This document shows, one piece after another, positions 32,801-42,554 of a DNA stretch of 64,000 nt. Origin of the DNA: Tridacna crocea (lineage: Eukaryota; Mollusca; Bivalvia; Cardiida; Cardiidae); assembly GCA_943736015.1 (NCBI GenBank), contig OX031057.1, forward strand, positions 41,006,501 to 41,070,500. The letters run 5' to 3'. The position numbers were made by a program, and so were the translations under genes. Every line of letters begins with the position of its first letter. The stretch's first letter is position 1. Below the pieces are notes generated by a model, which saw only the letters and a list, made by a program, of their open reading frames with translations, ran no database searches and was not told the DNA's origin.

Positions 32801-35800
32801 GGAACATCTCTTTGAAATTATTTCAAAATTTGATCACCAGTTTCAGAGGAGATTTTTAAAGAATTTCTTAGAAAATTCCATTTGGTTGGCATGGCAATTA
32901 GAGTTTTTGATGAAATGAAATTCTGTGAACAATTTTTAAAGAGGACCTCCCAAGGAATATTCCAGCCAAGTTTGGTCCAAATTGGCCGAGCAGTTTAGGA
33001 GGAGTTGATGTTTAACTCTTTACCAAACAACAAAATATTAGACAAGTCCAAATTGGAAGCATTTGCAGACGACAAAATTAATGTGACTCCAAAATTGGAA
33101 TTCGTTTTTGGATGGGAGGAAAACATTGTGGGAAAAGGAGAAAATGCTGGTTACCAGCATTTTCTCCTTTTCCCACGATGTTTTCAGAAGGCTTCCTTCT
33201 CAGGGTCATGAAAACCAGGGATTGTTTGGGAAAGGGTTAAAGAATTGTTGACGACGGACACTGGATGATCCTAAAAGGTCCTCTTGAGCATGTTCTGCTC
33301 AAGTGATCTAAATACTGTATGTGAAATGGATGTGTCATTGGAGTGACATTTTCAATTTAATCTGATAAGGGTGATAAATAAGAAACAGGATTAAGAAAAA
33401 ATAAATGGCTAGTGTCATAGGGCCTGGTTGCCAGCATTATATCTTTTTCTTTGTTTTCAATAGCCCTCTTTCTCAGGGTCATCAGAACTAAGGACTGTGT
33501 TGTAAAGGGCCAAGAGATATTTAACATAAACTTCTAACCTGGTCTATCACAAGTGGTAGTAGTTGTTGTAACATCTTCTTTATCAGTTTTTGTAACTGTT
33601 GTACAAGTCTGTCCATTTTCCATCCTCTTCACAATTTTCTCCATACTTCCATCAGGGTTGTGTCTGATTGAAGTTGACTGGCCAGACATCTGTTGGTGCA
33701 TAAAAAATTATCAGTTGGATGAAAAGATGTACAATCATATAACTCATTTATCAACCTGATATTTAACCTTTTCCCAAACAATCTGCTTTAACAATCCTGA
33801 AGGAGGAGGTTGAAAACTTAGTTGGAATGGAGACAATCCCAGTGAGCAGGGTTTTTTTTCCTCTTCTCACAATTTTTTCTACCCTTTCATCAGCTAATGT
33901 AATAACATGTGTTACATAAATTTTGTCTATTGCTTTTAATTTGGAAAAGACTAAAATTTTGTCATTTTGTAAAGAGTTTACCAGAATTTCAAACCAGTCT
34001 GCATTGACAAAGTTTGCAGCTGAGTGACCCTTGGAAAAAAAAAACTTTTGAAGACATTTCAGATAAGGAGAAAAAGGTGGAAATTGTTACGGCATTTTCT
34101 ACTTTCTCTACTTTCCCCAAATCCATTTAAAATGGGCTCATATGATAGGAAGTTGTATTGGACAGTAAAGAAAACATTGTGGGAAAAGAAGAAAATGCTG
34201 GTTACCAGCATTTTCTTCTTTTCCCACAATATTTTCTATGGACTATCTCCTCAGGGATGCTTGGTAAAGGCGTAACAGTTATATGCAGAAGGAAATAAGT
34301 TGTTGATGGGTAGATTAGATGTTACTTACCTGAAACCTAAAGTTACTGTCTGATCCCAAGGGCCCTGAAACAATATCAAAAACAAGTATAGTCAAATCTG
34401 AGTTAACTCATTACTAATCAACAAAATTTTAGGCTTGTCCAAATCGAAAGCATTTGCAGACAACAAAATAAAAGTGATTGAAAATTTGAAATTTGTTTTG
34501 TAAAGGATAGAAAACATTGTAGGTAAAGGAGAAAATGCTGGTTACCAGCATTTTCTCCTTTTCCCACAAGGTTTTTTAAAGGCTTCTTTCTCAGGGCGTC
34601 AAAAGTAGGTATTGTGTGGTAATGCGTTAAGAGACCAGTATCCAAAAAGAGAGTAAGAACAAGACAACAGTTTTCTATCAACTTTTCCATATGTCTTAAA
34701 GTATGTATATTTTTATGTAAATTTTCAGATTATTTCAAATTTCACCATTTACTGAACGATCCCACAGGTTTTTTTTTATTTTTTGACAAACCTGATGAAC
34801 ACTTTGTAAACTTTTTTCTGCCAATACCAGTAGCACAGTTGGTCGCATACAAGACTTGAGACCAGGTACTGTGGTAGCTGGTTTGAATCCCAACCTAGGC
34901 TAATTTCTTCCTGAAGATTAATCATATTCATTGTGACAGGAATTATTCTCTTATACTCCTGATCGCTGCTTTAATGATTATTTTGTGGAAACCCAGTCAG
35001 TGGCTTGGAAAGAAAATTTGAAATTCAATATACAATATATGAATAACATCCATCTTGTTGAACAACCAACTGAATCATGAGGTAGAATGCTCATATGACA
35101 TGCAGAAAATTGACCAATAGCAAAAGCTTTTGACCCATGTCTATCTGTGCAGACAATATAGGCTGACAAAGGTTAAGTCTGTACCAGACAACAAAATTAT
35201 AGCCCTGTCCAAATTGTAAGCATTAATTTTGCAGACCACAGTTTTCATGTGGCTAAAATGGTGCACTTGTTTATTGAATGGGTTGAAAACATTGTGGGAA
35301 AAGGACAAAATGCTGGTTACAAGCATTGCTTGCTTTTTCCACAATGTGTTCAAAAGGCTTCTTTCTGAGGGTCATCAAAAGTCATCATTGTGTGGTAAAG
35401 GGTTAATACATTTTGCAGATGAAGATGCATTAAACCCCTTTTTCAAAGAGTATGACTCAATTTTGGAATGCATGGATACTTTACCTGCATCATCTCTTTC
35501 AAATGGCTGTCTGAAACCTGGGTGGAAAAACCTGGGCTGAAAGTAACAACAATCACTACTATAACTTTTTACAGACTGAAAAAATTTCAGACTTGTCCAA
35601 ATCTATAACATTTGCAGACAACAAGATAAAGGTGACTGAAAATTTGAAATCTGTTTCGGAGAGGGAAGAAAACATGGGAAAAGGAGAAAATGCTGGTTGC
35701 AAGCATTTTCTCCTTTTCCAACAAGATTTTCAAAAGGCTTCTTTTTCAGGGTTGTTAAAACTCAACATTGTGTGGTAAAGGGTTAATTTGACCCATTTAC

Positions 35801-38800
35801 AGCTGACAAAAATTTAGACCGAAACTGATTAGATTTTTATTTGAAACATTAACTTTGATTTGTTTCTGAAAGATTGGGAAAATGAGTACAGTTTTCTCCT
35901 TTTCCCACAATGCTTTCTGGAGCAGGTTCCAAAAAGTCTACTCATTTGCTTGTCCTTATCAGTAAAAATTTAGTGAGGGCAAGTGGATTATCCTTCTTTG
36001 TCTAACTGTGGGACGAGTGCAAAATTGCAGGAAGACAGGTAAGAAGTCTGAAATGTTTTTGGCCCTGTGAAGCCTTTTTTCTCAGGGTCTATAAAACATG
36101 GGATGGTCTGGTTTGAAAATAAAAGGTGGTCCCTATGTAAAAAGGCTACAGATATACAGAAAACTAACTTTGCTCTCTTCATCTCCTGAAACAAATACAC
36201 ATTTTGCAAACTTGTAATATTTAATTTTTCACGAAATACATGTAAAATCAAACCAAAATGACTCTTTGCCAAGCAATCCCATGTTTAACTCATTACCAAA
36301 CGACAATATTTTAGGATTGTCCAAATCCAAAGCATTTGCAGACGACAATATAAGAGTGACTGAAAATTTGAAATTTGTTTTGTGAAGGGTAGAAAACATT
36401 GTGGGAAAAGGAGAAAATGCTGGTTACCAGCATTTTCTCCTTTTCCCACAATGTTTTCTAAAAGCTTCTTTCTCAGGGTCATCAAAAGTAGGGATTGTGC
36501 TGTAATGGGTTAAACATACCTGGGAAGAAATGTTTTTAAAAACATTGCAGGGAATGGGGAACAACTGTTGATCACCAGCACTTTCTCCATTTCCACAGAC
36601 ATTACTTTCCATTGACTAAACCCTTTACAAGATGACAAAATGTTAGCTGTGTCCAAATTCAAGGCATTTGCATTCAGTGAGTTCAAATGATGTAATTTTG
36701 CTTTGATAAGATAGAATAAATTGTGGGAGAAGGAGAAAAAGCTGTTTTTCTCCTTTTGCCACCATGTTTTAAAAGACCTCTTCTACAGGGATTGTTTGGT
36801 AAAAGGTTAACCCTCTTCTAAAGAAAAAACTTCAGACTTCACCAAATTGAAAGCATTTGCAGACATCAATCAATATTAATGATGATTTTTGGCCTTAAAA
36901 GAAAGGAAAACAGTTTGGAAAAAGAGACAAAATGCTGGTTCAGAACGTCAGAACCTATCAACCCAGTAATAGGCTGAACCCTTTTCAAAGAGAATGGCTC
37001 ATTTGTGCCATAGAGCATTGACTCAATTCATTCATAAGAACAATACATGTACTTACTTGTGCTGTGCTGATTCCTTGTCCTTGTTGGGCATTCTGTTCAT
37101 CACTGCTGTTATCTTGTTTCAACATCATATCTCTTGCTGACTGGTTCAAACCAGGAACTTTACTGCCTAATGAAACTGGAGGAGGTCTAAAGTCTGTGAT
37201 GAAACATTTAAAAGACATTAAAAACTTGTTTTATCACAAAAGTTTAGGTTTCTCCATACTGAATGCATTTGCAGGCAATAAATAACAGTTTGACATACGG
37301 TCAATTGTGATACATGTACTTGTTTCTGAAAGGGCTAAAAATGTAAGAAAAGGAAAATGTGCTTAGAATTTCTGCCTTTTCACTTTGTTTTCCAATGCCT
37401 TCTTCCTCTTGTTTGTAAAAACAGAGATCAATCATCAAAGCATTAACTCTTTAGCAAATGACAAAATTGTAGACTTATCTAACTTGAAAGCATTTGCAGA
37501 GGATAATCTTAACCCATTACCACACAATCCCTACTTTTGAAGCCCCTGAGAAAGAAGCCTTTAGAAAACACTGTGGGAAAAGGAGAAAATGCTGGTAACC
37601 AGCATTTTCTCCTTTTCCCACAGTGTTTTCTACCCTTTCCAGAACAAATTTCAATTTTTCAGTAACCTTTATTTTGTCGTCTGCAAATGCTTTCAATTTG
37701 GGCCAGTCTAAAATTTTCTCGTGTGGTAAAGAGTTAAAGTGGCTCAAATGGCGATGTCCTTGACAGAGTTGAAAACATTGTAAAAGAGGAAAATGCTGGT
37801 AATCAGCATTTTCTTTAATTCCAACAATGTTTTCAAAAGGCTTCTTTCTGATGGCCGTTAAAACCAGGGCTTGTTTGGTAAAGAGTTAAAGCAAACACAT
37901 TACCCTGACTGATGTCAAATCAAAAACACTCTTAGGCTTGAAACCAGGCTTGATCTGAACCAATTTCTTTACAAAGATTGATGATAGACATTTTGACCGA
38001 GTTAAAGCCTCTGGGCTCCAGTCTCTCTCAAATTTCCAGAAGATTCAGACCCAACAAGATTTGGCCCATGGCTGACCAACAAAGTTTGAGAGGACTTGGC
38101 TTATGACCTTGAAAATCAGAAAATTCCACCCAAGTAATTTTATTGAATATGGTAATAAGTGCTTGAGGCTGCTCATTTCCTATACAAAAAGATAAAAGTA
38201 ATCATTCACAGTTCCGACTAGTTTTTATCCCCTGCCGAAGGTGGAGGGATATAGATTTAGCGTTGTTCATCCGTCTTTCAGTTTCTGTCTGTCCGACTGT
38301 GTGTCCATCCCGGCAAATATCTCCAATACCATTGGACGGAATTTCATGAAACTTTATACATGTGTACAATAACCCATTCTGCCGCGACACTCATTTTGTT
38401 TTGATTTTTTATTCGATGCAAAATGGCCGACTGGGAGCTATTTTAAGTTACACTTAAGTGCACTTTTGATGTTTGGAGTTCTGTCTTCAAAACTATACAA
38501 AGTTTTTACATTGAACTTGTCACAACCATCAACCACCATTAGGAAATGTAGGATAAAAAAAGTTTCACCCAGATTGACTGTGCCAATACCACAGTTATAT
38601 ACTGGTACCCTTGTTTTTGTATTAAGGTGTCATGGAAAAAGGGGGCTTCATGTTATATTTCATTCCATTTCTTGTGAATGTAACTCCTCCAACATTTCTT
38701 GACGGAATTGAATAGAATTTTCACACAATCTTTCTCTTCATGTGACCTATCGCATATTGTCAAGTTTTTGCAATTTGTAGCTACTTCATGAAAAAGGGGG

Positions 38801-41800
38801 CTTCATGTGTATTTCATTCTATTTCTTGTGAACCCAACACCTCCCATATTTCTTTACAGATTTTCACAGAATGTTTCTGGTCATATGACCTATTGCATAT
38901 TCTCAAGGTTTTGCAATTTGTAGCTGCATCATGAAAAAAAGGGGGCTTCATGTTTTATTTCATTCTATTTCTTGTGAAGGCAACTTCTCCCACATTTCTT
39001 GGCAGATTTAGATGGAATTTTCACATAATCATGTAACCTAACCCAACGCCTTCCACATTTCTTGGCAGATTTGGATGGAATTTTCACATAATCATGTGAT
39101 CTACCACATACTGTCAAGGATTTTGGATTTGTAGCTGCATCATGGAATAAGGGGGCTTCATGTTATATTTCATTTTTCACCAGTATCTCTTTAATTACTG
39201 GACATATATCAACAGATCTGGATGAGATTTTCACAGATCATGACGATCTAGCACATGGGTTTTGCAATTTATCAGTGTATCATGGAAAAAGGGGGCTTCA
39301 TGTCAAATTTAATTTTTTATCAATGTATCTCCAACTTTTGGACATAGTTTCATGAAACTTTATATTTTTATTGGTTGATCAAAGCCAGTGACCAATGAGT
39401 CCATTGTGCATCCGTCTGTCCATCCATCAGTCTGTTCCTTAACCTTTTAGATCACAAGTAACACCATATATCCATTGAGCTACCCAGGCAGGTGCTAGAA
39501 ATTTCAACACTTTAGTCTCTAGCTAGCTGCTTGAAATTGCAGCAGTGTGGCGGTGTATACTGTGAGAGATCTTCTAAAGTCCTTGACAAAAATTGATGAA
39601 ACTTTATGCATGTCTTCCATTGGATAGTCTGTTGATACATTCATTTTTTTTTTTTTTATAAATATCATGACATGTCATGGAAAAAGGGGTTTTATATATT
39701 TTCTTTATTTGTTTTCAGTTCATGCAATGCCAAGTTCTGCAAAAAGGATACTTGATGTATAATCCTGTTATGGACCTCTCATATATTTTTCTATGTAATG
39801 AAATGCTGTGCCATGGAACAAGGGAGTTTAATGTATAATTTCATCATGTACCAATAACAAAAAGACCACATGTACATGCAAAACATAATACCTCTGATAC
39901 GTTTGTATCAAAAAAGGTCTTTTTCGGCCGGGAATATCATATCAAAGAAATTGCTTGTTTATTTCAAGGGTACAGTTACCCCCTGAGCTATAAATCGGGG
40001 ATGGGAGGTGTTGAGATTTTGAATTACAGGGTATGACAATAATGGTTCCCTACTACAGGTAGAGCAATTCATATTAGTTGTTTGTAGCAAAAAAGTTTGT
40101 TATTATATTAAGATGTTTATGTAAATTGACTGCTTTAAGTCATTAGAAAATTAGAAGGCCCTGTAGGGCCGGAAACCGCTCCACTGGCAGAGATTTTGCT
40201 TTTATGCTCGCATACATCATTGTTCATGATACAAAAAGACAAAAAGAAAACACAAAAATGTGTTCTTGCAACTGGGCTTGAACCCATTAAGACAGCATAA
40301 TTATGTACAGTGTTGTGCCTAGGCCAAAGTTTTTGGGGGACACAGGTGTCCCCCTACCTTAATTTCAAGGAGACACTCAAGCCAATTTTCCTGAAATTTT
40401 CTGTCCTTTTTCTTACTTGTCCCGGAGGTCGAAGAAGCCGATGGTTAGGTATCTGCACCGGTAGATGTTGACTGATCACCGTCAGAATCAGATGATGTGA
40501 TCGATTTGGGGTTTTCAACAGTCCTCTGCAATTCAATTTCATCTGCAAATTTTCTGTTTTTAACATTTCCCAACATAAAGTCGGTCAAGCGCATCTGGCA
40601 TTTCGCCATATTGTTTTATTGACAACAGTAAGACTGGTTTAAATATCGGATATCCCTAAGCGACTTTATCTCAGTAAATTCCACGGTCACAGTCTACGTT
40701 GTGCAGGTGTCCCTTGTAATTAACGCAATGTATGTAAATACCGAAATGGACTCCAGATAAGGAAAATTTGCCGGATTTTCATGAGCGCGCCTGATATCCC
40801 GCAATGGCTTAAATTTTAAGGGACTTTGTTAAAAAAATTGCGGGAATCCTGCAATCCTGGGGCCTAGACACAACACTGTATGTAAGCATTGTGAATCGAA
40901 CAAACTGTGAAAAAACTGAAGTGAAATTTCTTAAATCTAAACGTTTGGAATCCAGGAAAATTTGATAGCGTTTCAACCTTTAATTATGCCATGTATAAAA
41001 CAGTCCTAGTAAATTTCAAAGAAATTTGACTAATAATGTGGACTATGTTGATCAGAAAACAATACTGTCATCAAATGGCCACTATTCCAAAACAGTTCAC
41101 TAGATTTTCAATTCCTTGATGAATCTTTGCAAGTTTTGCAAGTTTTAAGAGAATTGGAGCAACACTTAGTCTCAATAATGAGACGCCCCGGTGATCTTTT
41201 TCATATTTGGACATTTACTATACACCGTACCGTCTCAAGTCCATCGTAAATTTTCCTGTAGCAAATATAGAGCGCTATACCGACTTTCGGTTTCGTCGGT
41301 TTTTATCTGTATTGCAGTGAAATGCAATTTAAGTTTAGTACTAATCATTACCAGAAACAAATTGTTAAACCATTCATTACATAAAAAGCTTGTAGAAGTT
41401 GTTACAACATGTTTATCTCGGAAAAATCACCAACGAAATTTATAGTGCGTGGCAGCCACTTTGAATGTTTTCGGGAACGTAAACAGCTCCAGTCACTGAT
41501 GATATGCACGATATTTTCTCACGACTAGCGTTTGAATTGAAAATATTTGTATTTCAAATGAAAGAATATTCAATACGCAAGCCACAGGTATGTTTAAATC
41601 CTAGTTTTGTGCTCAATTTGGGAAATTATAAGAGTTCAAACTTGTGCACAAAATCTGTGCGGAACTTTCAACTGATTTTGTCTGGATTGTCTCTGTACCC
41701 AGAGGCGACCAATCGAAAAGTAACATCGCCTTTGGGGACAGTTATCTGTACTAGAGCAACACTGTGAACTTCATTAAACAAGAGTTGGAAATTTTCAACT

Positions 41801-42232
41801 TTGAATGGCTACCTCGGAGCTGAATCTTCTCAACTATGGGGCTTCATCTTCTCGAAAATCGCTGGCCGGTCTTTGGCCGAATCTTCTTGGGTCCGAATCT
41901 TCTGACATCAATCCCTATTGAAGCCCCTCCTCCTTCCCCCAAGGGATAGGGATGCGATATCCAGTACGCCCCGTAGTGTACGTCGAGACGAGATAACCCT
42001 TGTAAAGCCGTTAAATCATTCTTTTGCGTAATGACTTGGCATAATGACTTTGTCGATGAGTCTAAAGAATGAATGATGCAAGATCAAAACAAATTTAAAA
42101 CAGTGTACCAATTTGAAAATCGCCCATCCTTTTAAACATGTCATCCATATCCCGTAAGACATCTCTAAAATGTTTATCAAAATCTCCGCCGAAGAAAGAG
42201 TTGTTGTAAACGTCGTCGTTTCTATCGTCCAT
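29857..42232 (-). CDS. HAX1: HAX1 homologue (HCLS1-associated protein X-1 family)
   Basis: Six minus-strand exons with agreeing phases: 42109-42232, 37057-37193, 35485-35536, 34330-34364, 33539-33689 and 29857-30011. They give 217 aa; human HAX1 is 279. Landmarks in family order are the acidic start and FFGGDFDKHFRDVLRDMDDM with FKRMGDF (human ..FNSIFSDMG), GLNQSARDMMLK (human TLRDSMLK), RQPFERDDA (human RPFHRFDD), IRHNPDGSMEKIVKRMENGQ with TTVTKTD (human KITKPDGIVEERRTV), and the closing FKRYFSDWFRPKDR (human LGRWFRSR). HAX1 is known as a mostly mitochondrial anti-apoptotic adaptor. The human acidic run is shorter here. The ATG at 42232 is the first in frame. It faces DENND1 across 322 bp. 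Introns are filled with MITEs. Confidence 0.93.
30144..31516 (+). mobile_element. 165-bp tandem-core element (pearl-like), full copy
   Basis: The head is AACAAGAGGGCCAAGATGGC then CGCTCACCTGA. Several units of about 165 bp follow, and the tail is TGAGCACATTGTGCTCAGGT then GAGCTAAAAA. Terminal GCTCACCTGA and TCAGGTGAGC are inverted. Lies in the last intron of HAX1. Confidence 0.88.
31584..31812 (-). mobile_element. TTAA hairpin MITE, subtype A
   Basis: Full-length, TTAA both ends. 31813-32337 holds nothing recognised. Confidence 0.93.
32339..33313 (+). mobile_element. 165-bp tandem-core element, shorter copy interrupted by a MITE
   Basis: The head is AACAAGAGGGCCAAGATGGC and the tail is TTGAGCATGTTCTGCTCAAG. 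It has fewer units than the 30144 copy and is broken near its 3' end by the MITE at 33012-33240. Confidence 0.88.
33012..33240 (-). mobile_element. TTAA hairpin MITE with a readable empty site
   Basis: Inserted in GATGTTTAAAGAATTG of the tandem-core element. The uninterrupted version stands at 31420-31435. The only duplicated bases are TTAA. Confidence 0.96.
33763..33979 (+). mobile_element. TTAA hairpin MITE, decayed
   Basis: Left TTAA and CCTTTTCCCAAACAATC, right GACTAAAATTTTGTCATTTT. The hairpin is badly worn. Confidence 0.65.
34160..34276 (-). mobile_element. TTAA hairpin MITE, hairpin and one end only
   Basis: An excellent hairpin (GGGAAAAGAAGAAAATGCTG and complement) with a short end GGTAAAGGCGTAA. 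The rest is lost. It lies just upstream of the small HAX1 exon 34330-34364. Confidence 0.75.
34403..34630 (-). mobile_element. TTAA hairpin MITE, subtype A
   Basis: Full-length, TTAA both ends, 38 bp from a HAX1 exon. Confidence 0.92.
34825..35030 (+). mobile_element. probable SINE remnant
   Basis: A tRNA-like stretch (TAGCACAGTTGGTCGCATAC, GCTGGTTTGAATCCCA), followed further on by GTGGCTTGGAAAGAAAAT, which resembles GTGGCTTTGGAAAGAAAG in the SINE at 44870. Confidence 0.45.
35173..35406 (-). mobile_element. TTAA hairpin MITE, subtype A
   Basis: Full-length, TTAA both ends. The right hairpin arm has several changes. Confidence 0.9.
35561..35786 (-). mobile_element. TTAA hairpin MITE, subtype A
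   Basis: Full-length; left TTAA decayed, right intact. It begins 25 bp upstream of HAX1 exon 35485-35536. 35787-35960 holds a worn remnant. Confidence 0.85.
36285..36513 (-). mobile_element. TTAA hairpin MITE, subtype A
   Basis: Full-length and well preserved. It is set in a worn copy whose tips remain at 36258-36284 and 36513-36605. Confidence 0.93.
36615..36810 (-). mobile_element. TTAA hairpin MITE, shortened
   Basis: Left TTAA decayed to CTAA, centre deleted, right TTAA intact. A worn copy follows to about 36975. Confidence 0.75.
37443..37889 (-). mobile_element. TTAA hairpin MITE containing a second MITE
   Basis: The outer copy runs 37443-37508 and resumes at 37738 with AGTGGCTCAAATGG, to TTAA at 37886. 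The intact equivalent at 10317 reads GATAATTTCAGTGTGGCTCA. Confidence 0.9.
37509..37737 (+). mobile_element. TTAA hairpin MITE, subtype A, nested
   Basis: Full-length with the ACACTGTGG/CCACAGTGT arm variant in both arms, inserted in the copy 37443-37889. Confidence 0.94.
38221..39740 (+). mobile_element. ~150-bp tandem-core element
   Basis: The head is TCCCCTGCCGAAGGTGGAGG then GATATAG and a run of GTCTGTC. Units of about 145-155 bp follow, with ATGGAAAAAGGGGGCTTCAT, TTCATTCTATTTCTTGTGAA and GCAATTTGTAGCTGCATCAT. A head fragment recurs at 62397. The 3' boundary is uncertain. Lies in HAX1 intron 1. Confidence 0.7.
39741..40301. other. HAX1 intron 1, partly repeat
   Basis: 40150-40300 starts GAAGGCCCTGTAGGGCCGGA and looks like the edge of a further repeat that I cannot delimit. 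The rest is unique. Confidence 0.35.
40308..40878. mobile_element. hAT-like MITE, CAGTGTTGTG ends
   Basis: Inverted ends CAGTGTTGTGCCTAGGCC and GGCCTAGACACAACACTG, with TATGTA directly on both sides (40302-40307, 40879-40884). It has an internal GGGGGACACAGGTGTCCCCC palindrome. A 6-bp duplication is short for hAT, so the superfamily is tentative. No coding region. Confidence 0.75.
40885..42108. other. HAX1 intron 1, proximal part
   Basis: Mostly unique. 41795-41915 has repeated GAATCTTCT words. No exon-like segment with supporting homology. Confidence 0.4.
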
Positions 42233-42554
42233 TCTTTCTCAAAGTATTTAAAATAGTGAGAGCTAATTACGTGCAGAAGTGAATGGCTGCTATAGCGTGT
42301 TTGACATGGCTGTTACAGGCAGGAAGTTTACATTCTAGTTGACCTTTAACCAGACTGGTTTTCTTGACCTATTTCCATTGAGAAGATGTGGAATGGCTTC
42401 TCAAAAACGAGTTTCTAGTAGATTAGTCTAAATCTGTGATGGCTGAGGACACTTCCCACTTGAGCTTGACTCACTAAATTATTTTCCTTCCCTGGAAGAT
42501 TATCCTGTATCCTGATTTAGTGAAAAGAATGGTTTGAGTCGAAAGAAGAAAATT
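42233..42554. promoter_or_regulatory. shared HAX1/DENND1 upstream region
   Basis: 322 bp lie between the two divergent start codons. Both 5' UTRs and the promoters must fall here unless further upstream exons exist. No TATA box is evident on either strand, and there is no CpG-rich block. Confidence 0.6.

Noticed and set aside
36285-36485. Recurring peptide LRKKPLENIVGKGENAGNQH in dozens of open frames
   Set aside because: The peptide is the translation of the TTAA hairpin MITE in one orientation. Frames open and close at random between copies, there is no start context or splice signal, and the mirrored frame gives another recurring peptide (KTLWEKEKMLVTSIFSFSHN).
40354-40566. Open frame inside the CAGTGTTGTG element as a possible transposase
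   Set aside because: 70 residues, no DDE or BED-type motif, and the element is only 571 bp.
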